The position numbers and the translations under genes were made by a program. Source: Chytridium lagenaria (lineage: Eukaryota > Chytridiomycota > Chytridiomycetes > Chytridiales > Chytridiaceae). Taken from it: a stretch of 54,364 nt of DNA. Below the pieces are notes generated by a model. It was given only the letters and a program-made list of their open reading frames with translations, was not told where the DNA came from and made no database searches. Shown piece by piece: positions 1-12,144 of this stretch. How positions within the stretch are numbered: the stretch's first letter is position 1; each line of letters starts with the position of its first letter. The stretch covers positions 1 to 54,364 of the forward strand of contig JAHLKC010000194.1 of NCBI GenBank assembly GCA_025449115.1. The letters run 5' to 3'.

Positions 1-61
1 AGGGCAAGTCGGAATGACGAATTGGTCACTCACGGGAGCTGACCCAGGAATGATGAATTGG

Positions 62-1295
62 TCACACAAAGAATAGCAGACTGAGGAGTGGCGGAGCTGA
101 GTTGTTGCTGCTGGGGTGGTTGGTGGTGTGAGTGTCCCAGGGAGGAAGACGCCGGGCGTCGAGAGGGTGCTGGGTGGGATCCACTTCGGATGATGGAAGC
201 TCGATGATGAGATCCTGAGCAGTGGAAAGGCTAAGAGTGTGATTGCTTCGGAGGGTCGAGGTGGTGAGAGAGGCAGGAAAGAAGGTTGACCATGAGAACG
301 AGGGAAGGATAAAGAAGACATTGGGAGGGGTGGTGGAGGCTCATTACGAAACGGGATTGACATGGAGGCAGTAAATTCTGGATATGTGCTGTTAAGGTTC
401 CGATGCGGCACTTGTAGTTGAGAGCCCTCTACAAAAGGCTTACTATTGCTTGAGACCATGAAATTAGGCGGAGAGCTATTTCGTGATGAGAATGACGGTA
501 GAGAGAGAGAGATATTGGTTGTCATAAGACATGGATGGCAGACCAAGTCGAGGAGCAGATTGTGATATTCCCGCATTGTTAGCACCCAAGCTTTTAGTGA
601 AGGATGGCCACTGCAGGCGGGGTAAGGTAAGGTACAGGGAGCGATACTAATGGTTCTGGCTCGATATGGAAGTTGTGAGAAGAAGAAGGGTAGTCATGGA
701 TACGGCCATCATAGACCATCTCGAATTGAGGGGCGTAGTTGGTCTAGAATTATAAAAGGCAATTCAAGTGAGTATGAGTGGAAAGATGCAGCTATGGGTA
801 AGAGGGATTAAAATGCCATCGACAAACACCCCTTACCGCTCACTGACTAACGAATGGAGTACCGATCACATTAGAGAGGCCAATACAAGAATGAGTCAAT
901 GCAGCGCATGATACCTGTTGTTGTGTATATGGCTACTTAGATTGATCGTGGATGAATCCCCAAACTCTCCCGCAGTAGCATTCACTGCCCTGCTTCCGGC
1001 AGACGGTATCCAAGTGGTCCTGGTGCCGATATGACGGCGGGGTTTTTTCTTTTGTGAAAGACCATGTCCTCGGTGCCTGCGGGCCTGTACGCGAGACTGA
1101 TTGTGGAAACTGTGATGGTGATGCAGTAACGGTTTTGGATGACGAGGATGTAGATGCATGCTCAGGTAAGAGGAGGGAGCGGAAGGGGAAGTTCTTGAGG
1201 AAGGCGCGAGTAGGGTCACTGTCAGCAGTAGTGAACTCTTGTGCAGCAGGCTTTGAGACAGCGTTGAGGGAGGACATTTGCTCTGACGTGTGCAT
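62..1295 (-). CDS. Ser/Thr/Pro-rich protein of unknown function, fragmented frame
   Basis: I do not recognise this gene. The minus strand is coding-like from an ATG at 1295 (or 1276): a Ser/Thr/Pro-rich stretch with short acidic and aromatic patches, no membrane segment and no known domain. A likely intron has its donor near 917 (AACAG|GTATC) and its acceptor near 753 (TTCTAG|ACC); the joined exons read TNYAPQFEMVYDGRIHDYP just after it. Coding character then passes between frames at about 1040 (a T/G homopolymer), 610, 470 and 330, which fits single-base indels as seen elsewhere in the window. One frame stops at 62-64; another stays open to the left edge, so the true 3' end may lie outside. 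A disordered regulator is possible, but that is a guess. Confidence 0.4.
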
Positions 1296-1322
1296 ATGTG
1301 TTGTCTCTCGACGTAGCGCCAC

Positions 1323-2380
1323 AGCTATAAGTGCAAATGTTTCAGTTGATTATCAGTTCTGATGATTCTCTGATAGAAGCAGCGAGTTGAACGTCGACGG
1401 ATGTACACAGAAGCTATTGATTTTTTTAGGAAGAGAAGGGTAAGCTAAAATGTATATTTTTTATCTGGAGGATGACGAGGACCTTCCAAACTTTTTTGAT
1501 TAGACTTTTTAAGGAAATTTCGATCGACCAATTACATCACATCTGTATCGGTAATTAGGTTTCCAACTGTCCGGAATGGAGCCAGTTGGTTTTCAAAAAT
1601 TTGCTGTGTCTTATTTTCAAATTCCGCTCCTTGGATGCAGAGTTTGTCATCTTTCGGTCAGGGGTTCCCCTATCGTGGGTGTCGGAATAGAGCCAATTAT
1701 AGTCTGGAATTGCTGGTGGAGACAAGAGTTAATTGTTATAGTGCTTTTTGTCAAGAGGTTCGGCAAATATGCAAGTATTAGACTTAAAAATGCCTTAACT
1801 GCATCCCAGCCCTCTTCTTTCACACTCACCTCCCTCCTCTGCTACGAGCTCCATTCATCTTCGACGTGTTGCACCTAGGCGAGTCAAGGTTGAAGTATTG
1901 GCTTTTTGTGTTCAAAGATTCCCCAACAGAGGAGAAGGATCCTACTCATAGAAAGTACCGTTTCTCCGTTGCGTTCTTTGCTCTTTCTTGAAATAAATAC
2001 CACGTTTTCGTTTATTGTTGTTGTAGACACGGCCGGCGCTCTATGGATATACAATATTGAAAAAGACACTCGTTTGAAAATGTCTCTAAAAGATATTTAA
2101 ATCAAATAACACACTCGCATGTTTATTATTCACAATTTAGTATTAATTAGAAAGGTTACACGGTATTGAAAACCATCGAACAAGTCCAAAGGGATACTTG
2201 CAAAAAGCAAAGGACACAGGGATTAACAAAAGAAATGTCGGGTATGGCGATCAGACTCGCACAGACAGGGAAGTGAAAATTAAAAAAGGTATTGGCATTA
2301 ATCATGCTCAGATACAAATAACCGAGAAGATCGATACACCACCCATCCACACCTCTTTCAGTCCTGTATAGGAGGCACAA
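1323..2380. other. Intergenic, no supported gene
   Basis: About 1 kb between the Ser/Pro-rich gene and the zinc-finger gene. The longest frame (plus, 1576-1878) has no domain, odd composition and no splice partners, so I do not call it. Two similar 18-mers (around 1572 and 1683, core GGAAT.GAGCCA) form a weak direct repeat. The stretch 2040-2150 is AT-rich and could hold the zinc-finger gene's 3' end signals. Confidence 0.4.
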
Positions 2381-3745
2381 TCAGCTGCTCCCCTTTGCCA
2401 CATTCACAAAACACGGACTCGTCTTCCTCGCGACATGTCGTTTCAACGCATCCAATCTCGAGAAGCTCTTTGTGCACTTTACACAAATGTAAGGTTTGAT
2501 CTTGGTATGCAGGCTTCGGGTGTGACGTTTCAAGTCATGACTTCTTCTGAACGACATATTGCAGAGGTTGCAGTGGAAGAGTTTTGTGGTGGGAGCTGAT
2601 GGACGGACTATGGGACGGATTTGGATGGGCGCTTTGGCGTTAATTGTTGTGGAGGGGAAGGAGGGTTTTTTGGAGGGGATAGTGGGGTAGGGACGAGTGG
2701 GTTATGGGCTTTGGTGGGGCGGGATTAGGGGGGAAGGTGAAGCGGGAAGCCAAATTTGGTTAGTGAAGGGGGTACTGGTGGATGGAGGGTTGAGGACGGA
2801 GGGGGTGGAGTTGTTTTGACGGATAATTGAGGGAGCAGAGGAAGGTGCACTCAAGCTCGGCGCGATATTGGGAATATGGGTGACCTTTCTTGATAATGTG
2901 GGTTGAATCTGTTCCCCGGTTGAAGAAGAGTTGACCGGCGGGGATGAGGATAGCGGGATATTAATGATGGGAATGGAGAAGGGATCGAATCTCACATCAG
3001 TCGCTGTGAGGGGCGAGATGGAACTCGCGACGGAATACCCGCTAAGGGAAGGCACGTCGCTGTTGGTTGGACTGATCTCGGAGTCCGTCGGTGATATCTG
3101 GGTGGGTGATTCAGTGAGACCTGCGACAAGTTCATCGATATTCAACGAAAGAATCTCTGGGTCGATATTCAGCATATCATCAAAGTCGTGGCCAAAATCG
3201 CTAAAATCAAACTCTGTTGCCATGCCGGTGGACGAAACCTGAGAAGCAGAGGTTCGAAGAAATTGATAATTCTCTGGAATAGTTGGAGGAAAGGTGGTGT
3301 TGATGCTGAGCAGGTTTGCGCTGAGGTCGGAGTAGTTTGTTTTCAAGGAGATTTCCGAACGAAGTGAGAGCGCAGGAGATGGAGGCGCGCTGCTAATTGA
3401 GCTGAGAGTTAAAGCGAATCCTGGCGCTCTCCTGCTCATCTGAACGTTTCCATCAAGGGAGCTTGATCTGCTTTGTGGTGGACTTATAAATGATTGCGAT
3501 GGGTCCGACGAAACGCCCTTTCCGACACTGGAGTGATTTGAGGGAACGTCTAGAAATGAGGAAAGCCCATTTGTGAAGTTTTCTGAAAGAAAATCAGACA
3601 GTTGAGGTTGCTGCTGTGCGTTGGAGCCGGAGCTAGTAGCAGGTTCCAAGATGATGGAGGGTGTCGTAAAGTCAAAGCCAAACTCGTCAAAGAGCTTGCT
3701 AGTAAGATTCGGCGATGTCGGCGCAAACAGAGATGACAGCGACAT
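2381..3745 (-). CDS. C2H2 zinc-finger transcription factor, Ser-rich N-terminus
   Basis: Predicted nuclear DNA-binding protein. The first 347 codons (3745 to 2705) are Ser/Pro/Thr-rich with acidic patches such as EFDFSDFGHDFDDMLNID, typical of activation regions. The C-terminus holds two adjacent fingers: FHCNLCNMSFRRSHDLKRH-x4-H (Cys codons 2570-2572 and 2561-2563), then YICVKCTKSFSRLDALKRH followed by a spaced Cys in place of the last His (Cys codons 2483-2485 and 2474-2476). The second finger is a form common in fungal regulators. The stop is at 2381-2383. Oddity: an in-frame TAA at 2702-2704 separates the two parts, though finger and N-terminus share one frame. A 168-nt intron (2608-2775, weak GTACCC donor) would remove it in frame. 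Alternatively two compensating indels would read the segment in the -1 frame, which is Pro/Lys-rich and open. The target is unknown. Confidence 0.72.
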
Positions 3746-5679
3746 GGCGAGGCGTTTGAGGGGCGTATCGGTGGACGTCGGCGGCGCTTGACGTGTGGGC
3801 TTGCGAGTGGTGTATAAGAGGCGTTTGGGTGAAGTTGAATAGCGAAGATGACGTTGCGGCGACGGCGTGTAAGAAAAGATGGGGCGTCCAGCAGTAATGT
3901 TGACGAGTGAAAGAATGAGGCGCTTCTTTTGATAAAAGCGAGGCTTACAAAGAGGAGATTTCTATGTATCTGCGACTCCTCAATAATTATCTATTTTTAC
4001 GTTTCGTGTTTATTTTTCTGTAAAAAACTATTTTTGGATGTTATTTATAATGTGCAACATTCTCAACATAATTACTTTTTTACAGATGACAATAAAAGAA
4101 TTTCGTGTGCTCCATAAATAACCGCATTGCAGATGAGTTTTCGTACTTCGAAAAAAAAAATAATCTTGAGTATCTTCATTAGCATGTTGTGTTTAGGTAT
4201 CTTTATCCTTGCTCATCTGAAGAACTAAGATTAGAATGTAGCACATCTTACTTCTTGAAAAATTGTGGCTCAGTAATACATACGGGTGTCCTCATGCCAT
4301 ATCTTTGCAGACATTTGTCTTCTATCAAGCCGTATATTGTTTATGCATAGCTTGCCAATCTGTGACTACGCGTCACAGCGTTAATTCTTTGTTATCGTAA
4401 GCTTCTTTCATTTGATGGTTTATGGAGATCGTCCTCAATGAGCGGTTTGAGGGCAATCTGCGAAAGAACTAAGCGGAGCCTGTTGTTATTGTTGAGTAGT
4501 TATTTTGTCCAATTAGATTTGTGATATTTCTTTCGTAGCTCGTTACTGGCTCGTACCGTCCATCGTAATTGAAGCGCGAAGTATATCAGATTATTAGGGG
4601 AAGAAGTTTTTCCAAACGAATTGGAAAACCATAAATTCATCCACTTATTCAAATATTTCGCCGACTTCCTCGCTTTCGTAATTGTTCTAAATCTTGAACT
4701 ATTCTCGTCACTACCCTCTACCCAACATGATTTCTTCAAAGGTTTCAAAACATTCAAATGATTACACACATATACCAAGCATTTTAGTGAATGTAAAGGT
4801 ACCTTTTCTCGCACATTCTATTGTTCAAAGCCTTCTTAGGTTGATGGTATTTTCTCCAAGTTACTCTGCATTCTTTCTTTTTGCAACTCTAATGTCACCT
4901 TCCCCAAGGACCATCCACAGAAAGCTGCTGATATCGTCGAAGTCCTTGTTTATTATTTCAACAAGAACAGAGTTATCAATTCATATTTATATTAATACAT
5001 ATATGTATCAATTACATTTGATCCATTCGTTATTTTCTCGATCACCAGCTGTAGCTACCGCTAAGCTGGATTAATGAGAAGAGCCCAACCGGACTATCCA
5101 AAAGGATCCACAGTAGTGCCGGAATTTACCGAATTCACTGTCAGCCTGCCCCTCGCCCAACCAGCTTTAGTCTATATCAGACTTAAAGAGGAGACTTCAT
5201 GAAACTTTGCGAATATGATTGGCGTCTTGATTATTTAAAAGCATCAATTACATCTATTTAAATAAATAGTTACCGTCGTTATGAAGCTTGCTCTAAAGAT
5301 TCGGTTTAATGCGAGACAGATAAATATAGCGTATGACTGGCCGAAACCCGATCGGCTAGAATGGGAAGCAGCGCACGAGAATAAGGGGGAAGCCATGCTG
5401 CGTGCACTAGGCTTAGCCCGTTTGTTTATATTGGTAATAAGATTCAAGAAAAATCTTTCTGTTTTTTAACAACAAGCCGGCCCCGACGGCACCTACACTA
5501 AAAAAAGTAAGTAAAATAAATTCTTCGTTTGTTAACTTCTAATACTCTAAAAACCAAGACGAGCTTCGCATTGGTGTTATTTGCATAAACCAGCGTTCAA
5601 CCTTCCTTTCTTGCCTCATTGATCGCCAGCTTGATCAAGGACCTCCTCTCGCCAAAACCCACCATCTTCTTGAACAACC
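3746..5679. other. Intergenic AT-rich spacer, promoter side of two divergent genes
   Basis: This 1.9-kb AT-rich spacer separates the divergently transcribed zinc-finger gene and first LRR gene, so both promoters must lie here. Overlapping frames at 4500-4814 (minus) and 4694-5074 (plus) and a short one at 5281-5469 show no domain, signal peptide or conserved motif. I see no RNA gene or mobile-element end. Confidence 0.4.
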
Positions 5680-6896
5680 ATGTCGACTGCCACAGCCGAT
5701 TGCGCCATTCTCCGGGGGCCTTCCCCACTGTTTTCAGATCCACCAACTGCTGCTCTTCCAGTTCCGTAGACTGCGCCTCAGGTCGAATCACCAGGCTTAA
5801 CTTGTTCGATCAACCTCTCGGTGTGTCATCGATCCCAACGGCGTTGGGAAATCTGGATGATTTAACGTTTCTGAGACTCCGCAATGTGTCTTTGTCGGGC
5901 CCTATTCCTGATGAACTAAAAACATTGACTAAGTTGGCAACGCTGGATATCTCGCAGAATCCTTTGGTGACGGGGGAGGTGCCTACGTGGGTTGGTGATT
6001 TTACGGGGCTGACGACTTTGTGAGTATTGTTATTTTTTTAACTTCTTTCCCATTATTTTTTTTTTTTGTGTACTCATCCGCGTCATCCTAGGTACCTCTA
6101 CGAAAACCAACTCACTGGCACTATCCCACGATCAATCTACTCCCTCACGGCGCTTGAGAACCTGGCGCTTGATGGAAACCAACTGACAGGCGTGATCTCC
6201 AACACGATCAGTAACCTTGTGAATCTTAAAACGGCTTTCTTTACTGGGAATAGCCTTTCGGGTTTTATTCCACGAAGAATGTCGGCGTTAAGAGGACTCG
6301 CAACGTTGGAGATTGCGGATAATTATATTGGGGATGTAGTTCCTGATTTCGTCTATGGTCTGGAGAGATACCGGTGAGTCTGGGTTTGGCTTTTAGTGTA
6401 CGCTTGGGATAAATGAGTTAACTATATTTTTTTTTAGAATCAGCGGAAATTGCTTTAGACGGAGCGACATTAACACTGGGAGACTCTCAAAGTAAGTTTT
6501 CACATCCTTAAGTTTACTTTCTATAATCGTCTAACACCTTTTTCAAGCTACACCTCTACGCGTACCGCCACTGAATGCATTGCCGCGTTCACCGCCGCCG
6601 GAGTCTTTGTCCCGCCTAACCTCGAAACCGACATCTTCAGCAACACCAACACCAACACGGCCCCCATCTCTGTCACCAAACCGTCCCCAACCAGCACTTT
6701 GAAGCCAGTAACAACGGTCAAACCCAAATCCACTGCACCTCCTATTAATATCACTCCTGGTGAGCAGGCAGTACCTTTCGGGGGTGGAGCTTACTTTGTG
6801 CTGTTTGCGGCGCTGTTGGGGCCTTTAACTGGGGTTGCGATTATTGCCGGAGCTGGGATTTGGTTTGTGAGGTACAAGAAGGGAAAAAGTCTTTAA
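5680..6896 (+). CDS. LRR transmembrane protein 1 (one frameshift)
   Basis: Four exons: 5680-6019, 6092-6373, 6438-6491, 6548-6896, with clean GT..AG introns (GTGAGT, GTGAGT, GTAAGT). The start is set by the paralogue pattern MST...DC (MSTATADCAILR). Order: Cys cap (DC...NCC...DC), about five 24-residue plant-type LRRs (LSGPIPDEL, LTGTIPRSI, LSGFIPRRM), a NCFRRSDIN block, a conserved YTSTRT...C segment, a Thr/Pro-rich stalk, one C-terminal TM and the basic tail RYKKGKSL. The cap and repeats are probably outside the cell and may bind a ligand; none is known. There is no cleavable signal peptide. After MSTATADCAILR the frame shifts at a run of five G (5716-5720); one extra base gives a product of about 341 residues. 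Likely a sequencing indel, though true decay is possible. Confidence 0.75.
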
Positions 6897-7671
6897 ATGT
6901 AGCGTGACACGTTAGTTTAATTTGTCGCGGGTTTTTTTGGTGTTTGCGGTATGGGTTTTTCTTTATCTTTTTTATTCTGCTTTAATTTCTTCTGAATAAT
7001 GGGTCCTTAGTAGACAAAGCTGAGTTGTAAAATATTACCTCATAATAAAGTACGCATATTATTTGTTTCTTTACACATCATTTACTTGCAGTAAGAGAAT
7101 AAAATGAGAGCTTTAATCATTTGTTTAATCCGATCACAGTGCAACTTTGATAGCTTCTGTTTAACGTTTTGCTCATCCACAGCTTTGGAAGCTCTATACG
7201 GAAAGTTATCTATTTTGACGGTTGAAAAGGACGTAGCTGAACTCGTAGTATTTTACGGAATGAACGATATGGCCTCTGTCCCCTTTTTGTGCAAAGTCTG
7301 TGCTGATGAAGAAAAGAAAAAATAGAAAAAAAAAAGACTTTATTTTATTCTTATGGTACAAGCCGTCTATTAAGGAAGCCTTGTACTCCATTACTCCATT
7401 ACAAAATAACCTTATTTGATTATCTGTGCTACCTGAGGGTAATACAGACACAGTCCGAAAAAGAGTAGAAAAAAATAAATAATATTTAATTAGAATTTCT
7501 GCTTTTCTTTCCAAGCGCATCGCTGGATCCCGTCTTCAAGTCAGGGCATCAGCATCTCAAATCACTTTACATCACCACCACTCACTCACTCACTCACTCG
7601 CCCACCGACTGACTAGAAATTAATCCTATTGCTCTCATCACCGTACACGTCATCTTTACAAGTCAAAAACA
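6897..7671 (+). other. Intergenic between LRR genes 1 and 2
   Basis: A 775-nt spacer between two co-directional LRR genes. It should hold the first gene's 3' UTR (AATAAAG-like sequence near 7042) and the second gene's promoter. A CACTCACTCACTCACTCGCC microsatellite lies at about 7579-7600. Frames at 7104-7325 and 7206-7520 overlap on opposite strands and lack domains. Confidence 0.4.
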
Positions 7672-8991
7672 ATGTCTACAACGACTAGTCCAGACTGCGA
7701 GATCCTTGCGTCAGCATTTACCTCCTTCCCCAACAACACTGACTGTTGCACCATCAACCCACGGGCCATCGTATGTGATTCTGAGAGGCGCATTGTCGCT
7801 ATCTCCTTGGTTAACACCACCACTCCGTCGGTGCTACCTCCATCCCACCGGAATTGGGATCATTGACGTCACTCAGGTCATTAGTGTTGCAGAACCTCGG
7901 CTTGTCCGGTCCCATCCCGGATCAACTTCAAACTTTGACGTCGTTGACGACCTTCTCTGTTGCGCAGAACAGGATATCGGGTGGTATTCCTGAATGGATT
8001 GGGAGAATGGAGAACTTGACTGCTCTGTAAGCCCCTTTTTTATTGTTTACCTTCGCGTACCCCATCTTATCTTTGCTTTTAATTCGAGAAACTACGAGGC
8101 ACTAACACCTGACCGCCTGTTCTAACTAAAACAGCCATTTCTTTACGAATGAAATGTCTGGCCCTATTCCAGAATTTATTTACTCTCTCACCAACCTGCG
8201 CAACCTGAGTTTCTCGACCAACAGCTTCTCCGGTGTCAATCTCTGACGGTATTGGCAACCTAGTCAACCTCGAGAATGGGTAAGTAAATCCTTTTGCTTC
8301 TTTATTTCAAAAACCTCATTAATCGCTTCATATATTTTCAGATGGTTCTTCCGCAACAACTTTACGGGCCCCATCCCCGCCACCATCTCAAACCTGAGAA
8401 ACACCAACCTTCTTTCATTTAGCGACAACTATTTCGGTGGCCAACCTCTCCCAGAATCCCTTTACACTGTTCCGGGACGTGTGACGTAAGTTCCTCCTGC
8501 TGCTCTTTATATTTTTTAACACCTTCTAACCCCGCATTCCCCCATTTCCTTAAAAGTCTTGGCAACAACTGCTTCAGAAGGGGAGATATCAACCTCACGG
8601 CCTCTAACAACCGTTTCGGAACGAAGTTGCCTCATTCAAAAACCCCTAATCCCAACTAACCCGTCATCTTTAGCTACAACTCCACGCGTACCTTTACCCA
8701 ATGCAGTTCCGCGTTCACGTTCGCCAACCTCCCCGTCCCCTCTGACCTCCAATCCACTCTCTTTACATCCACGTCCGGCTCCGCCCCCGATGTCCCCTTG
8801 ACGACCGCATCCCCTCGGGAAGTTTCGTTCTCACGGCTATTGAGGGGAACACGGTTAACACGTCAGGTGGACTCAGCTTCATCCTGTTGGTGACGCTTGG
8901 ACCTGTCATTGGGATCATCTTGGTTGCGACTGTGGCGACGATTATAGTAAAGAGGAGGAAGGGTGCTGTGAAGATGGCTGGGAGGGTTTAA
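7672..8991 (+). CDS. LRR transmembrane protein 2 (three frameshifts)
   Basis: Five exons by homology with its neighbours: 7672-8026, 8135-8279, 8342-8485 (144 nt = two 24-residue LRRs), 8557-8625, 8674-8991. The start MSTTTSPDCEILASAF matches the paralogues. Cap DC...DCC...C, LRRs (LSGPIPDQL, MSGPIPEFI, FTGPIPATI), NNCFRRGDIN block, YNSTRT...C segment, a single TM in the last 40 residues (FILLVTLGPVIGIILVA) and a basic tail (KRRKGAVKMAGRV). Breaks: one base missing near 7830, one extra A near 8238 and one base missing near 8805; with these the exons sum to a whole number of codons (about 343 residues). The last donor is the weak GTTGCC. With three breaks this is the LRR copy most likely to be a real pseudogene, if any is. 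Confidence 0.65.
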
Positions 8992-9923
8992 AGAAATTGT
9001 TGTTGTTGGGTGGTAATTTGTGAGTTTGTTAATGTTGTTTCTTTTTTGTTTGTGTCTTGTTGTTACTTTTTTTACTAGTTGTACCCCTTTCTATCTGTTT
9101 CGTTTTATACTACCTAAACCGCAAGTTGTACTTTTTTTATACGCTACTTGCATATAGTTCTTTTTCAAAATTATTCCCGTCAACGTGTATGCCTCTTGTT
9201 TCCCTTTATTAGATTCCTATTACATTCTATTTCTTTCGCCCCAATTTCCTCCCTCATTTCAATAAACTTGATAGAGTCCACCAAAAATGTATCCACATTC
9301 TGTTTCCTTGGACACGTTGACATTGTGGAAAACCTCCAGCAGCGCTCGATATGCCTTCAAGTAACTGTCACCTTCCCAACCACAACCACGCGGACAGCAC
9401 AACTCAAGCGTAGAACAAGGCTGTTTCAGACGGCACCCGAGACGATGGGGTTGGATATATGAACCGAGAGGATGGAATGAATGGTCCAGCTTCGATGGCT
9501 CGTTATCGCAGCACTGACGAAATCCACACGTTGAATCTTCCTTAATATTCAAGTGTCAGAGTGATTATTGAATCTTTCTTATTCAAGTATCAGAGTGATT
9601 AAACTTGGTCCTAAAATGGAATACGCATATAATGATTCAGAGGAGAGAATTAAACTAAAAACGTACGACAAAATCAGAGTTTTCACCAGAAAACGTAATA
9701 AACATATCCACCAAAGAAAAAATAATAATAATCATAGCTTGACATATGTATTCTTTAATAATCTACTTATTTCTAGAAAAGAAAGAGAGGGAAAGCGTCG
9801 TAAAAGGTCGAAAAAGTGAAAGTGGAACTAAACTAAAATCACGGGACTGAAAAAAGATTATTGATACAGAATTAAAAAAGAACCGAAAGAGCGAAAAAAA
9901 AAAGGCTTTCATCCAGTAATTTT
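8992..9923. other. Convergent intergenic region, no gene supported
   Basis: The 3' ends of LRR genes 2 (+) and 3 (-) face each other here. AT-rich sequence with poly-T tracts just after 8991 fits terminators. Frames at 9148-9462, 9259-9552 and 9568-9819 overlap each other and have no domain. Two near-copies of a 20-nt string (TATTCAAGTRTCAGAGTGAT, about 9546 and 9582) form a short direct repeat. Confidence 0.4.
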
Positions 9924-11248
9924 TCACGCCTTCTCCATCGCCTTTGCCCTTTTCAACCTCGCATTCACCACAAACGCCGCAATAATCGTCACCACCAACA
10001 CCAATGCAATCGGTCCCAAATAGCGCCCACGAGAAGTCCAACATCTGTTCCCGTTGACAAAGACGAGGGTGTGATGGGGATGTCGTTATTGTTGAAAGTT
10101 GTAGAAAGTGGACGAGTTGCAACGAGAGAAGCAGCGGTGGGTTGGATGAGGGCGGTTGCGAAATCGGCGGGAGGAGTGAGGGAGGCGGATGTGAAGGCGG
10201 TGATGCAGGCGGAAGGGATGCGGTTGGTGACGTAACTGCAAAAAGGGAGGTTAGGGCGGGGAGAGCGAGGAGGGGGGATGGCTTACCGAGAGTACCGTTG
10301 AGATGCAGAGTTGATGTCACTTCTCCTCATGCAGTTGTTATTAAGTCTGATAAAGATATGATTAGAATTCATCTTCTGGAACGTAAAGAGGGGAGGGAGG
10401 GAACATACGATGATGCATTGACGGTATACATGAACTCTGGGATGGGTTCACCTCCGAAAAAATTGTCCGCGAGATAGGTTTGGTTGAGGTTTCGGAGGTT
10501 CCCGAGACTCACGGGGATCGGACCGACGAATTGGTTATTACGTAACCTAAGAAGGAAAACAGAGAATTAGTATGGGATATCGGGTTTAACGAGAATGACG
10601 GAAAATGAGAACAGCGTTAAAAGAGCGAGATAAAAAGAACAAAACGATACACAAGAACAAATTGAGTATAGAAAAATAAAGAAACTAAAGATACAGCGAC
10701 CAATTGATGAAAACTGGAGATGAGGTTTGGTATAAAGAAAATCATTACCAAAGATTCCTTAAGTTACCCAACTCCCCAATCCGTTCTGACACCACCCCAC
10801 TCAACGCATTATTATCAACTGCCAAATTCTCCAACCTCCTCAAGCCAAACAAACTCTCCGGCAACCTTCCTCCCAAGGCATTATTAAAAAGATACAACGT
10901 TGTCAAACTCCCCATCTCCCCAATCCAATCCGGAATATCCCCATTAAAAGCATTCCGGCCGAGCGTCAGTGTTGTTAAATCGAGACCTCGAATAAATTCT
11001 GGGATGGGACCAGAGAGGGAGACGTTGAAGAGAATAAGGGTGCGGAGTTCGGTTAAGGGGGTGAGAGAGGGGATGGTGATAGCAGAGAGGTCGGTGCTTT
11101 GGATGTTGATGGAGGTGATGCGGTTGGAGACGCAGGTGATGGGATTTGTCGAGGAGGGAGTGCAGCAGGTGCCTGTTTCGGGGATAAGTGTGGAAGGGAG
11201 GAAGCTCCGGAGGAAGAGACAGTCTGATGGGGTTGTGGTGGTGGACAT
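9924..11248 (-). CDS. LRR transmembrane protein 3 (one frameshift)
   Basis: Four exons on the minus strand: 11248-10749, 10546-10409 (138 nt), 10346-10287, 10235-9924. The start MSTTTTPSDCLFLRSFLP fits the paralogues; an in-frame ATG at 11302 would add 18 weakly hydrophobic residues and is a less likely signal peptide. Cap C...CC...C, LRRs (LSGPIPEFI, FNGDIPDWI, LGGRLPESL, LSGVVSERI, FVGPIPVSL), CMRRSDIN block, YVTNR...C segment, Ser/Thr-rich stalk, one TM and basic tail NARLKRAKAMEKA. The TM lies one frame away from the stalk: one base is missing at about 10020 in the run ATTTGGGACC. Adding it makes 1011 nt, 336 residues. Role inferred as surface recognition or adhesion; no partner can be named. 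Confidence 0.75.
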
Positions 11249-12144
11249 GACGGGCGTTAAGTAGGTGAATAGAAAAGAGGTGGCGGAGGGCACACGGAAC
11301 ACAAGGTTTTTTGTCGCCTTTAACTTAATTCTTTAGACAAAAAAAAAGGGAAGGCTGGGGATGGCTTCTTTGTAAGAATACGTGACGACTGAACGATTCT
11401 GGTCAGGAGAATGTGTAAAGAAACATCGAACTTATGCACTTTACACTTTAGAAGATCTAGTATTTGAAAAAGTTTAGAAAAACTATTAACGATCTTCCGT
11501 TATGCTTCGAAGAGCTCTATTAAATGTATAACCTGTGGGCAAAGCAACACCAGCATTTCGTCGTATTAAATTCAATGCGCGTTCAAAGCTTCAACGGCAG
11601 CCAATTCGACATGAGGATAAGTACAATAATCACAGAACTACTACATCAAGTCATTGTCAAGCGAAAAGTTAAAGGCTCCTCAAGGTACGTTAAGTCCAGA
11701 ACAAAGGGTATATACGAATTGACAGAACAAAAACCATCTAGTAATTATATATAAACACATATGTATTGCTGGAGCACACTGTTTTGGCACGTCAAAGGAA
11801 TTTACACGGGCCGGGGTCTTACTTTGTTGTCTTGAAGTTTCATTATCCTCTTCATTTTTTTGGAGACGGGGCTTTGTGGTTGTAAGCTGCAATGTTGTTG
11901 AGTAAACTGCGGACCCCCTTTTTCTTTGCTTCACTTTGTTTATTACTAGGATTATCCAGCCCTGTTTAGAATCAATATTCTGAACCTTCTTTCTATTAAT
12001 TGCGAGATAACACAAACGATGCCGATTAACCACTAAGCGTCGAGTGAAAGAGAGAAGAAAAAAACAGTAACTCATAACCGTCTAAATTAAAAAGGAGACG
12101 GTAATAGCTCGAACCCGGAAAAAAGACATGAAAAAAAGGAAGCC
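11249..12144. other. Intergenic between LRR genes 3 and 4
   Basis: About 900 nt between two minus-strand LRR genes. The side near 11250-11500 should be the promoter of LRR gene 3. Overlapping frames at 11524-11754 (+) and 11680-12075 (-) have no recognisable domain. A TTCGAACCC-like string near 12109 recalls a tRNA T-loop, but no cloverleaf surrounds it. Confidence 0.35.

Noticed and set aside
1576..1878. 100-codon plus frame with Trp/Cys-rich sequence
   Set aside because: No domain, no paralogue in the window and no splice partners; composition looks like non-coding DNA.
4500..5074. Overlapping frames 4500-4814 (-) and 4694-5074 (+)
   Set aside because: Opposite strands overlap, there is no domain or splice support, and AT-rich composition explains the length.
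10704..11264. 186-codon plus frame
   Set aside because: Antisense shadow of LRR gene 3 exon 1.
12060..12140. tRNA-like TTCGAACCC string
   Set aside because: No acceptor or anticodon stems could be drawn around it on either strand.
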